Shown here: piece after piece, positions 1 to 10,600 of the stretch
Layout of the letters: the number at the start of each line of letters is the position of its first letter
Position numbering within the stretch: position 1 is the first letter of the stretch
Assembly (NCBI GenBank): GCA_024349245.1
Contig: JALDNG010000039.1
Coordinates: 1,589,001-1,653,000, forward strand
Length of the DNA stretch: 64,000 bases
Direction of reading: 5' to 3'
Origin: Neodontobutis hainanensis
Lineage: Eukaryota > Chordata > Actinopteri > Gobiiformes > Odontobutidae
The notes under the pieces: model-generated
What the model was told of the DNA's origin: nothing
Database searches by the model: none
What the model saw: only the letters and a program-made list of their open reading frames with translations
Position numbers and translations under genes: made by a program

Positions 1-380
1 GGAAAGAAGGTGTAAATGTGACCAAATCAATCAAGTATGAAGATTGTTGCTTCTAGTCCCATATGTGTGCAGTTTAAAATAATTGTAAAATGTATTTTGG
101 AAAGTAAACAAAATGTAGCAATAATGGCTACATGAGAAAAAGAGTGGAGGAAAAAAATATTGCCATTTCCATGCACTGCCATTAAATGTGATTGTTAAAT
201 AAAGTATGAAGGTTGTTGTTTCCAATCCCATAAGTGTATAACTTAGAATAAACTTTAAAAACTTTTAAATCAAATATTTAACATGCTAAAATGCCTTTTG
301 CCCAACACAAAGCTAACTTTTTTAGCAATGATAGGTATGCTAAAGGTTGTGAAATAACCACACTTGAAACCTGCTTGTTG

Positions 381-472
381 GGCTCTGTGGCGCAATGGAT
401 AGCGCATTGGACTTCTAGGCGGCAAATGGCAATGTAATTCAAAGGTTGTGGGTTCAAGTCCCACCAGAGTCA
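381..472 (+). tRNA. tRNA-Arg(UCU) with 19-nt intron, copy 1
   Basis: Decodes AGA. The cloverleaf is complete: acceptor GGCTCTG pairs with CAGAGTC (one G-U pair), D-arm GCGC/GCGC, anticodon stem TTGGA/TTCAA, T-arm GTGGG/CCCAC. Anticodon TCT is at 414-416, with an intron at 418-436 one base 3' of the anticodon, the canonical position. Mature length is 73 with the discriminator. The internal A-box is at 388-398 and the B-box at 451-461. The T-loop reads TTCAAGT, against TTCGAGT in the other copies. A TTTT Pol III terminator follows at 475-478. The discriminator base is A (472), whereas vertebrate tRNA-Arg(UCU) normally has G. Confidence 0.93.
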
Positions 473-713
473 GCTTTTAATTGAGTTACAAAGATGTAAA
501 TGGGACCAAAGCAGTGTCTCAGAGATGGTGTGAATTGGACTCCTACTTCCCTGTCCCATCTAAAACGTCAGGATCATGTAAGGGGAGGGAAAAATGACTA
601 CATAAACTATAAGAATGGTCCCTTTCATGTAAGAAAAGAATGTGTAATTGTGACAAAAACAATCAGGTATGAAGGTTGTTGCTTCCAATCCCACACTTGA
701 ACCCTGCTTGTTG

Positions 714-805
714 GGCTCTGTGGCGCAATGGATAGCGCATTGGACTTCTAGGCGGCAAATGGCAATGTAATTCAAAGGTTGTGGGTTCGAGTCCCACCAG
801 AGTCA
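714..805 (+). tRNA. tRNA-Arg(UCU) with 19-nt intron, copy 2
   Basis: Same fold as copy 1, with the standard T-loop TTCGAGT. Anticodon TCT is at 747-749 and the intron at 751-769. A TTTT terminator starts at 808. The discriminator is A. It lies only 333 bp after copy 1 because the spacer carries a 709-bp deletion relative to the other units. Confidence 0.93.
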
Positions 806-993
806 GCTTTTAATTGAGTTACAAAGATGTAAATGGGACCAAAGCAGTGTCTCAGAGATGGTGTGAATTGGACTCCTACTTCCCTGTCCCATCTAAAACG
901 TCAGGATCATGTAAGGGGAGGGAAAAATGACTACATAAACTATAAGAATGGTCCCTTTCATGTAAGAAAAGAATGTGTAATTGTGACAAAAAC

Positions 994-1026
994 AATCAGG
1001 TATGAAGGTTGTTGCTTCCAATCCCA
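994..1026 (+). pseudogene. Decayed tRNA-Arg 3' half in the array spacer
   Basis: The stretch AATCAGGTATGAAGGTTGTT followed by GCTTCCAATCCCAT aligns with the tRNA 3' exon (ATTCAAAGGTTGTGGG then TTCGAGTCCCAC), with the T-arm pairing lost. Similar pieces recur in each unit, for example after GTATGAAGGTTGTTGCTTCT at about 1408-1437 and near 1577-1605. The homology is inferred by eye. Confidence 0.45.
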
Positions 1027-1243
1027 TATATGTATGAACATAAAAAAACTTTCTAATCAAATATTTTAAAATGCAAAATTTCCTTTGCCACATACAAAGC
1101 TAACTTTGTTAGCAGTTGAGGTATGCTAACTGTTGTGAGTTAGCCAAAAATAGACAGAAAAAACTACTGCATAGTGTATAACCAGAGTCAACCGTTAAAT
1201 GAGAAAAGAAGTTGTAAATGTGACCAAAACATTCTTTGTTAAG

Positions 1244-1299
1244 GAGTGTCTATGAGATGGAGTTTGAATGTGTGAGTTTGAGTCCCACTACTCTGCCCC
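1244..1299 (+). pseudogene. Decayed intronless tRNA-Arg-like monomer in the array spacer
   Basis: This reads like a collapsed tRNA: GAGTGTCTATGAGATGGAG resembles the 5' exon around the A-box, and GTGTGAGTTTGAGTCCCACT followed by ACTCTG resembles the T-arm and acceptor 3' strand. The anticodon arm is not recognisable. The same piece is present in every 1042-bp unit (for example near 2286 and 3328). It supports the view that spacers are former tRNA monomers. Confidence 0.4.
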
Positions 1300-1755
1300 A
1301 ACTAAAAAGTCAGGATCACACAGAGGAAGGAAAATTTACTGCATAATATATCACCATAGTCACCCTTTAAATGAGGAAAGAAGGTGTAAATGTGACCAAA
1401 TCAATCAAGTATGAAGGTTGTTGCTTCTAGTCCCATATGTGTGCAGTTTAAAATAATTGTAAAATGTATTTTGGAAAGTAAACAAAATGTAGCAATAATG
1501 GCTACATGAGAAAAAGAGTGGAGGAAAAAAATATTGCCATTTCCATGCACTGCCATTAAATGTAATTGTTAAATAAAGTATGAAGGTTGTTGTTTCCAAT
1601 CCCATAAGTGTATAACTTAGAATAAACTTTAAAAACTTTTAAATCAAATATTTAACATGCTAAAATGCCTTTTGCCCAACACAAAGCTAACTTTTTTTAG
1701 CAATGATAGGTGTGCTAAAGGTTGTGAAATAACCACACTTGAAACCTGCTCGTTG

Positions 1756-1847
1756 GGCTCTGTGGCGCAATGGATAGCGCATTGGACTTCTAGGCAGCAA
1801 ATGGCAATGTAATTCAAAGGTTGTGGGTTCGAGTCCCACCAGAGTCA
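1756..1847 (+). tRNA. tRNA-Arg(UCU) with 19-nt intron, copy 3
   Basis: Exons are identical to copy 2. Anticodon TCT is at 1789-1791. The intron at 1793-1811 has one change (GGCAGC instead of GGCGGC). The 3' flank reads GCCTTTAATTG, so only three T remain where copies 1 and 2 have TTTT. The next run of four T is near 2106, so termination may be weak or shifted. Confidence 0.92.
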
Positions 1848-2797
1848 GCCTTTAATTGAGTTACAAAGATGTAAATGGGACCAAAGCAGTGTCTCAGAGA
1901 TGGTGTGAATTGGACTCCTACTTCCCTGTCCCATCTAAAACGTCAGGATCATGTAAGGGGAGGGAAAAATGACTACATAAACTATAAGAATGGTCCCTTT
2001 CATGTAAGAAAAGAATGTGTAATTGTGACAAAAACAATCAGGTATGAAGGTTGTTGCTTCCAATCCCATATACGTATGAACATAAAAAAACTTTCTAATC
2101 AAATATTTTAAAATGCAAAATTTCCTTTGCCACATACAAAGCTAACTTTGTTAGCAGTTGAGGTATGCTAACTGTTGTGAGTTAGCCAAAAATAGACAGA
2201 AAAAACTACTGCATAGTGTATAACCAGAGTCAACTGTTAAATGAGAAAAGAAGTTGTAAATGTGACCAAAACATTCTTTGTTAAGGAGTGTCTATGAGAT
2301 GGAGTTTGAATGTGTGAGTTTGAGTCCCACTACTCTGCCCCAACTAAAAAGTCAGGATCACACAGAGGAAGGAAAATTTTCTGCATAATATATCACCATA
2401 GTCACCCTTTAAATGAGGAAAGAAGGTGTAAATGTGACCAAATCAATCAAGTATGAAGGTTGTTGCTTCTAGTCCCATATGTGTGCAGTTTAAAATAATT
2501 GTAAAATGTATTTTGGAAAGTAAACAAAATGTAGCAATAATGGCTACATGAGAAAAAGAGTGGAGGAAAAAAATATTGCCATTTCCATGCACTGCCATTA
2601 AATGTGATTGTTATATAAAGTATGAAGGTTGTTGTTTCCAGTCCCATAAGTGTATTACTTAGAATAAACTTTATAAACTTTTAAATCAAATATTTAACAT
2701 GCTAAAATGCCTTTTGCCCAACACAAAGCTAACTTTTTTTAGCAATGATAGGTGTGCTAAAGGTTGTGAAATAACCACACTTGAAACCTGCTCGTTG

Positions 2798-2889
2798 GGC
2801 TCTGTGGCGCAATGGATAGCGCATTGGACTTCTAGGTGGCAAATGGCAATGTAATTCAAAGGTTGTGGGTTCGAGTCCCACCAGAGTCA
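2798..2889 (+). tRNA. tRNA-Arg(UCU) with 19-nt intron, copy 4
   Basis: Exons match copies 2 and 3. Anticodon TCT is at 2831-2833. The intron at 2835-2853 begins GGTGGC. The downstream flank has only TTT, as in copy 3. The discriminator is A. Confidence 0.92.
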
Positions 2890-3839
2890 GCCTTTAATTG
2901 AGTTACAAAGATGTAAATGGGACCAAAGCAGTGTCTCAGAGATGGTGTGAATTGGACTCCTACTTCCCTGTCCCATCTAAAACGTCAGGATCATGTAAGG
3001 GGAGGGAAAAATGACTACATAAACTATAAGAATGGTCCCTTTCATGTAAGAAAAGAATGTGTAATTGTGACAAAATCAATCAGGTATGAAGGTTGTTGCT
3101 TCCAATCCCATATATGTATGAACATAAAAAAACTTTCTAATCAAATATTTTAAAATGCAAAATTTCCTTTGCCACATACAAAGCTAACTTTGTTAGCAGT
3201 TGAGATATGCTAACTGTTGTGAGTTAGCCAAAAATAGACAGAAAAAACTACTGCATAGTGTATAACCAGAGTCAACTGTTAAATGAGAAAAGAAGTTGTA
3301 AATGTGACCAAAACATTCTTTGTTAAGGAGTGTCTATGAGATGGAGTTTGAATGTGTGAGTTTGAGTCCCACTACTCTGCCCCAACTAAAAAGTCAGGAT
3401 CACACAGAGGAAGGAAAATTCACTGCATAATATATCACCATAGTCACCCTTTAAATGAGGAAAGAAGGTGTAAATGTGACCAAATCAATCAAGTATGAAG
3501 GTTGTTGCTTCTAGTCCCATATGTGTGCAGTTTAAAATAATTGTAAAATGTATTTTGGAAAGTAAACAAAATGTAGCAATAATGGCTACATGAGAAAAAG
3601 AGTGGAGGAAAAAAATATTGCCATTTCCATGCACTGCCATTAAATGTGATTGTTATATAAAGTATGAAGGTTGTTGTTTCCAATCCCATAAGTGTATAAC
3701 TTAGAATAAACTTTAAAAACTTTTAAATCAAATATTTAACATGCTAAAATGCCTTTTGCCCAACACAAAGCTAACTTTTTTTAGCAATGATAGGTGTGCT
3801 AAAGGTTGTGAAATAACCACACTTGAAACCTGCTCGTTG

Positions 3840-3931
3840 GGCTCTGTGGCGCAATGGATAGCGCATTGGACTTCTAGGTGGCAAATGGCAATGTAATTCA
3901 AAGGTTGTGGGTTCGAGTCCCACCAGAGTCT
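3840..3931 (+). tRNA. tRNA-Arg(UCU) with 19-nt intron, copy 5
   Basis: Complete cloverleaf. Anticodon TCT is at 3873-3875 and the intron at 3877-3895 (GGTGGC type, as in copy 4). The base after the acceptor stem is T instead of A, which would be an unusual discriminator for arginine. The downstream flank again has only three T. Confidence 0.9.
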
Positions 3932-4880
3932 GCCTTTAATTGAGTTACAAAGATGTAAATGGGACCAAAGCAGTGTCTCAGAGATGGTGTGAATTGGACT
4001 CCTACTTCCCTGTCCCGTCTAAAACGTCAGGATCATGTAAGGGGAGGGAAAAATGACTACATAAACTATAAGAATGGTCCCTTTCATGTAAGAAAAGAAT
4101 GTGTAATTGTGACAAAAACAATCAGGTATGAAGGTTGTTGCTTCCAATCCCATATACGTATGAACATAAAAAAACTTTCTAATCAAATATTTTAAAATGC
4201 AAAATTTCCTTTGCCACATACAAAGCTAACTTTGTTAGCAGTTGAGGTATGCTAACTGTTGTGAGTTAGCCAAAAATAGACAGAAAAAACTACTGCATAG
4301 TGTATAACCAGAGTCAACCGTTAAATGAGAAAAGACGTTGTAAATGTGACCAAAACATTCTTTGTTAAGGAGTGTCTATGAGATGGAGTTTGAATGTGTG
4401 AGTTTGAGTCCCACTACTCTGCCCCAACTAAAAAGTCAGGATCACACAGGGGAAGGAAAATTTACTGCATAATATATCACCATAGTCACCCTTTAAATGA
4501 GGAAAGAAGGTGTAAATGTGACCAAATCAATCAAGTATGAAGGTTGTTGCTTCTAGTCCCATATGTGTGCAGTTTAAAATAATTGTAAAATGTATTTTGG
4601 AAAGTAAACAAAATGTAGCAATAATGGCTACATGAGAAAAAGAGTGGAGGAAAAAAATATTGCCATTTCCATGCACTGCCATTAAATGTGATTGTTAAAT
4701 AAAGTATAAAGGTTGTTGTTTCCAATCCCTTAAGTGTATAACTTAGAATAAACTTTAAAAACTTTTAAATCAAATATTTAACATGCTAAAATGCCTTTTG
4801 CCCAACACAAAGCTAACTTTCTTAGCAATGATAGGTGTGCTAAAGGTTGTGAAATAACCACACTTGAATCCTGCTCGTTG

Positions 4881-4930
4881 GGCTCTGTGGCGCAATGGAT
4901 AGCGCATTGGACTTCTAGGCGGGCAAATGG
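4881..4930 (+). pseudogene. Truncated tRNA-Arg(UCU), 5' half only
   Basis: The first 37 bases match the intact copies through the anticodon (TCT at 4914-4916). The intron then has an inserted G (GGCGGGCAAATGG) and the sequence diverges near 4930. The 3' exon, T-arm and B-box are missing, so it cannot make a tRNA. It marks the end of the array. Confidence 0.9.
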
Positions 4931-4932
4931 TA

Positions 4933-5093
4933 ATCAGTATGGCTCAATATTTCCTTTTACAAAGATTTAGGGTAACCTAACCCTAAAACAACTTTTTTTT
5001 AGCTCATAACCTGCAAGAATGGGACTTTATTAGTGCTGTTCATTGATTAGGGTATAATGTGTTTTAATCCTACAATATATTGTGCAATATATA
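4933..5093. other. AT-rich flank between tRNA array and BEL element
   Basis: Non-repetitive, AT-rich sequence in which I recognise no gene. A short GGTAACCTAACCCTAAAA stretch near 4972 resembles telomeric hexamers but is only about two units long. The last five bases (ATATA) are the target-site duplication of the retrotransposon. Confidence 0.6.
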
Positions 5094-5637
5094 TGTATTG
5101 AAACTGTTCATTCTTGTTATAAGTTCATCCAGACTGCTAGAGGGCGCTAGTTGCAGTAATGCTATTATATTCAGCCAGTAGGTATCAAGAAGAAACGACT
5201 AGCTCCCAGAAAGTAAGATATGAGGTGTTTTGTTGTACCATCTGAAGCCATCTACGTATTCTAAGCCCTTTGAGTGGCAATATCAGTAAGTTTTATGTTA
5301 GATGTTAATGTTGGAAAGTGTATGTGTGATCATTTATGTAGGATTGTGGGGTTTGATTAGATATTTTTGGATGTGATTGTGATGGCTATTTTGAGTTCAC
5401 TGCTGAGCTAAATGTACCCCTTTATGTTTAATATTGTTAGTTTAGTGGAGAAGTGTAATTTAATGCTGCTTGCTGAGTGCATCTTTGTGTTTTGAATTGC
5501 AGTTTTACACTTTTTTGTATTAAAATCCTGGCCAAAAACTACACCTGCCTGTTCCTTGGAGGAATTATTACAGAGAAGAGTTTAGCTGACTGTGAAGCCC
5601 AATTAGGACACGGGGTCACATTGGGTGCAACAGAACA
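5094..5637 (+). repeat. 5' LTR of the BEL/Pao element
   Basis: 544 bp, beginning TG and ending CA. It differs from the 3' LTR at three positions that I can see (around 5219, 5319 and 5467), about 0.6 percent. I cannot assign a promoter; a TATA-like element is not obvious. Confidence 0.95.
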
Positions 5638-5728
5638 GTAAAATGATAGCACTCTGCGAGGGACCACGTTGAACGCTTGGTAGAAGAAAACACACATTCA
5701 ACATCTGCATTTCCTACTTAACACCACA

Positions 5729-7613
5729 ATGGAGCGAGAAGAACAAAGGCAACAGGCTAAAGATAGGGCACACGAAGAACATTGGCTCAATGAAGAAAAA
5801 TCTAATCACAAGGAGAAGTCGCACACCTCTCACTCACCAAAGTCACACTCATCTAAGGCCTCAACACATTCAGGCAAGCTTACAGTTCGATCAGCAGCAG
5901 GTAGATCCTCAAGGTCGACAGCTTCAAGCAGAGCCAGTATGGCTGCAGCACATGCACAAGCCGAAGCTCAAGCGGCAAAAGCCAGATTAGCCTATGCTGA
6001 GCAAGAGTTGAGTATCAAAGTGGAAAAAGCACGGTTGGAAGCAACTCTTGACGTGCTCAACCTCCAAAAGGAAGCAGACGCTGCCAAGGCTAAAGCAGAT
6101 GTGATGGAGTCAGCAGCAGCTCAGTACGGGGAAGCAGAGAAAAGTGATGAGTTAAGCTTCTTACCCCTACAACCAACTACAGAGCAAAAAGTGAGTGAGT
6201 ATATAAACAAACACAGTTACACAGAGCCTTCTCAAAATGGAGGGACTTTTCAAAACAACTATACATATCAAGAAGAGCAATACCAGCCAAGAGTGTACAC
6301 ACCTTTCCATGACAAACAAAAACAAGATCAATACTCAGTTTTGCCACCAGATGGCAACAATCGACTACCCTAAGAGACATTATGCAACAAGCTTCTCACA
6401 ACACGTTACAACCTAAGCAGTTTTCAAGTCCAAGCATTGTTAACACAACTAGTGACCTTGCTAAGTTCTTAGCCAAAAGTCAACTTGTAACTGGAGGAAT
6501 GACTAAATTTGATGATAAGCCAGAGAGTTATCTTGGCTGGAAGGCCACTTTTCAGAGCACTATTAGCGACTTGGGTCTTACAGCTAATGAAGAGCTAAAC
6601 CTCCTCATCAAGTGGCTCGGCCCGAGTCTTCTGAACATGTAAAAAGATTAAAGGCAGTCAACATAAGGAGTCCGGAGGCTGGTCTGAACATGGTCTGGAG
6701 AAGACTAGAGGAATGTTACGGCTCACCAGAAGCAATAGAAAATTCCCTGTTTGCAAGATTACAAAACTTTCCAAAGTTTTCAAGCAAAGAACCTCACAAG
6801 CTCCGTGACCTGTCAGATCTTCTGTGTGAACTGGAAGCTGCAAAACTAGATGGTTATCTAACAGGTTTGAGTTACCTTGATACAGCTAGAGGAGTAAGTC
6901 CGATTGTAGAGAAGCTTCCTTTAATCTTCAAGAGAGATGGACAATGATAGGGTCAAGATATAAAGAAGACAATAATGTAAGCTTTCCACCCTTCTCATTC
7001 TTTGTGGACTTTGTTAGAGGTCAGGCCAAAGCAAGGAATGACCCAAGCTTTACTACAGCCTACAACCCACCTGCCACTCCGGCAGTCGGTTACAGAAAAG
7101 GAAAACCAACAGGTAACTACAGCCAAAGACAGACAGTTACAGTGCACAAAACAGAAGTGTCAGAGAGAGACAAGAGAATAGAGACAGGTGACGACATTAA
7201 AAAGAATGCCCCATACATCACAAACCACACCCACTAAAAGATGCAGAGGTTTCAGAACTATGCTGCTGGAAGAGAGAAAGAAGTTGCTTAAAGATAACAA
7301 CATTTGCTATCGCTGCCTTGCTTCTACCAGTCACCAAGCCAAGGACTGTAAGGCTACAATAAAGTGTGAAGAGTGCGACAGTGAGAGACATCTAGCAGCT
7401 CTTCACCCAGGCCCAGCGCCACCAGCGTCCAAGCCTCTTTCATTCCCCAAAGAGCATGGCGGGAGCAAGAAGTTGTTCAGAACTCTGATGTTACAGCCAC
7501 GTGTACAGAGGTATGTGGAAGTGAAATCACAGGAAAATCCTGCTCCAAGATCTGTTTGGTGCAAGTCCACCCCAAAGGTGAGCCACACAACGCAAAAAAG
7601 ATGTATGCAATAA
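5729..7613 (+). pseudogene. BEL/Pao gag region, frameshifted
   Basis: Structural capsid/nucleocapsid region. The first open segment (5729-6373, 214 codons from ATG) is highly charged, with a His/Ser-rich part (residues 25-55) followed by an Ala/Lys/Glu-rich segment (about 70-130) likely to form a coiled coil. It ends at TAA. Continuation lies in other frames: 6382-6642 and 6612-6947 (a gag domain of the DUF1759 kind, with a Y-L-G-W-K motif and a WLGP/PESSEH break near 6625), then 6944-7237, then 7188-7613. The last holds two Cys/His clusters, CYRCLASTSHQAKDC and CEECDSERHLAALH, interpreted as nucleic-acid-binding zinc knuckles. At least four reading-frame breaks exclude a functional Gag. Confidence 0.85.
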
Positions 7614-10600
7614 TAGATGATCAAAGTAACCAATCACTTGCAAAAACAGAGTTCTTTGACATGTTTGAAATACAAGGCACAACTACGCCATATATTCTGA
7701 AAACATGTGCTGGTGTGACACAAGTAAGTGGCAGAAGAGCATGTGACTATGTAGTTCAGTCAGTCAATGGAAAAATGAGCTTTCCTCTCCCACGCTAATA
7801 GAGTGCAATGCTATTCCCAACAATAGGAAGAGATACCTACTGCAGAAGCTGCTTCACATCACCCTCATCTGGAAGCAATCGCTGCTGAGATACCGCCCCT
7901 CGACCCAGAGGCCAACATCCTTCTGCTGATTGGAAGGAATCTTCTAAGAGTTCACAAGGTTAGGAAACAGCTATGTGGCAAACAAAATGACCCATTTGCG
8001 CAAAAGCTCGACCTAGGCTGGGTCATCATTGGTGATGTGTGTCTGGGCAGCGCCCATAAGCCAAGCGAAGTAAATGCTCTCAAGACACATGTGTTAGACA
8101 ATGGTCGCCCAAGCTATCTCACTCCCTGCGACAGTCGTTTCAATGTAAAAGAGAGCTTCACACTGAGCCAGTCCAAATCCATTTCCAATTCACTGCCACC
8201 TCCAAGTCTGCAAGCAAAGCCTCTAATTGAGAACTTAGGAGAGAATGTTTTTTGTCAAACCAATAAAGACAACTGCCTTGCACACTCTGTTGAAGACCTC
8301 ATCTTTCTGACAAAGATGGAGCAATGTTTCAAAGATGACGCGAACAGCTGGGTTGCACCACTCCCATTTCAAGCCCAAGGCGCCTTCTCCTGACAACAGG
8401 TGCTATGCCTATAAACGCCTTGAGTCTCTTCGACGCATTCTTGACAAGAAACCAGACATGAAGGCACACTTCGTTGAATTCATAAAGAAGATGCTCGACA
8501 ACAAACATGCTGAGCTTGCACCACCTCGTAAGAAAGACAAAGAGACCTGGTATCTTCCCACCTTTGGCGTCTACCACCCGCAGAAGCCTGGAAAGATCCG
8601 TGTGGTGTTTGACTCCAGTGCTCAGTTTGATGGAGTGTCGCAATGATGTCCTGCTTTCTGGGCCTGATCTTAACAACACACTTGTGGGCGTGCTTCTGCG
8701 GTTCAGGAAGGAACTTGTTGCTATCACAGCTGACATTGAGCAGATGTTTTACTGTTTTGTTGTCCAGGAGGATCACAGAGATTACCTGCGCTTCCTGTGG
8801 TATGAAGAAAACAATCTGACCAAGGGTGTGGTGGATTATCGCATGAGGGTGCACGTATTTGGCAATAGCCCCTCCTGCAGTGGCGATCTATGGATTGAGA
8901 CTGGCAGCAAAGGAAGCAGAAGGCAAATCACGGAACTGGCCTCGAAACTTCATTGAACAAGACTTCTATGTGGACGATGCGTTGAAGTCTTTCCCAACAG
9001 AAGATGAGGCCATTGACGTCTTACAGAGAGCACAGAAAATGCTTGCCCTCTCTAACCTACGTCTCCACAAGATAGCCTCCAACAAAGCTGAAGTAATGAG
9101 TGCCTTCCCTCCTGAAGATAGAGCAAAAGAGCTCAAAGACCTTGATCTCACAACAAACACGCTCCCAGTCCAGCGCAGTTTGGGCGTGATTTGGAACACA
9201 ACATCGGACACGTTTACATTTGATGTTCCACAAGAGCAGAAGCCCTTTACTCGACGTGGTGTACTTTCAACTGTAAATAGTTTATTCGATCCCCTAGGAC
9301 TGCTCGCGCCTGTGACCATCAAGGGCAGACTTCTCCTCAGGGAGCTCACTAGCAGTGACCTTGAATGGGACAGTCCCCTACCACAAAACATGTATGAAGA
9401 CTGGAGAAGATGGCAGGACTCGCTGCAACACCTTAAATCAGTGCACGTTCCTCGTACCTACGTTTCCTTCTCCATCTCACAAGCCAACTTCATAGAGCTC
9501 TGTATGTTCTCCGATACCTCAGTGAAAGCGATTGCAGCAGTAGCCTACCTGAAAGTTATGCATGAAGATGGACAAAGTGAAGTGGGGTTTGTCATGGGTA
9601 AAGCCAAACTTGCTCCTATGCCAGAACTCACAATTCCCAGATTAGAACTCTGTGCTGCAGTTCTTGCAGTGGAAATGTCAGAGCTTCTCAGGGAAGAGCT
9701 AAAGATTAGGATTGACAAGATCACGTTCTTCACTGACAGCAAAGTGGTGTTGGGCTACATCTACAATAAAAACAGAAGATTCCACGTATATGTGAACAAT
9801 CGTGTCCAGAGAATCAAGCAATCTTCTCTCCCAGACCAGTGGAAGTATGTCCAAACGGAGCACAATCCAGCTGATTATGGTTCTCGCTCTGTGCCTGCAG
9901 ACAAAATCGAAAGCACCACATGGTGGTCTGGCCCAGCATTTCTTCTGGATACTATGAGTGTCACTCCTGTAAAGGGGCCCTTTGGACTCATAGATCCAGA
10001 GTCGGATGGGGAAATTCGACAAAACGTAACAGTGCTTGTAACAAGAACTGCATCGAGCGCCTTAGGTTCCACACGCTTTGAACGTTTCTCAAAGTGGACC
10101 TCTCTCGTCAAAGCAGTGGCTTATCTTCGTCACATCACTCACAGTTTCAAGTCTAAAGATGGCAAAGATTGTAGAGGCTGGCACTTATGCAAAGCAAGTC
10201 TCACAGAAGAAGCCCTAACTGAAGCAGAGTACACTGTCATCAGAACGGTCCAACATGAAGTGTATGCTGATGAAATCAAATGCATTAAGGTAAATCAAGA
10301 TCTGCCACGCAACAGTTCTCTGTTCAAGCTCAAACCAGTTATGGATGATAAAGATCTACTCCACGTAGGAGGACGCTTATCAGAGTCGAACCTTCCAAGT
10401 CATGAGACCAACCCTCTTCTGATCCCAAGGAAACATCACATTGCAACACTGCTCATTCGACACCATCATGAAGCTGTTAAGCACCAAGGAAGACACTTTA
10501 CAGAGGCGCAGTGAGAGCAAGCGGGTTGTGGTTGGTTGGTGCCAAGAGATCCATCAGCAGTGTCATCCACAAATGCGTGTTTTGCAGAAAACTTCGAGGA

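Larger units (their letters stand above)
1..4932 (+). repeat. Tandem array, 1042-bp period, carrying tRNA-Arg(UCU) genes
   Basis: Units start at each tRNA: 714, 1756, 2798 and 3840 (spacing exactly 1042), then 4881 (spacing 1041, one T lost in a T-run). A short 333-bp unit runs from 381 to 713. Copies differ by scattered single bases only. Inside each unit, three segments begin with a related motif resembling the tRNA 3' end plus flank: near 800 (CCAGAGTCAGC), 1181 (ACCAGAGTCAACC) and 1353 (ACCATAGTCACCC). Each is followed by a variant of 'TTAAATGAGaaaagaaGTTGTAAATGTGACC' type flank. The 1042-bp unit therefore looks like a higher-order repeat made of older tRNA-plus-flank monomers, of which only one keeps an intact tRNA. 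The array starts before the window and ends inside a truncated tRNA copy near 4930. Confidence 0.93.

Noticed and set aside
500..1069. 66-78-codon frames repeated in each 1042-bp unit
   Set aside because: They overlap decayed tRNA pieces and simply recur with the array. They exist on both strands and resemble no protein.
4970..4990. Interstitial telomeric repeat (CCTAACCCTAA)
   Set aside because: Only about two degenerate hexamers, well within chance for AT-rich DNA.
5638..5728. Primer binding site of the BEL element
   Set aside because: No TGG-starting stretch complementary to a tRNA 3' end is visible directly after the 5' LTR. The TGG at about 5679 is too far away, so I left it unannotated.
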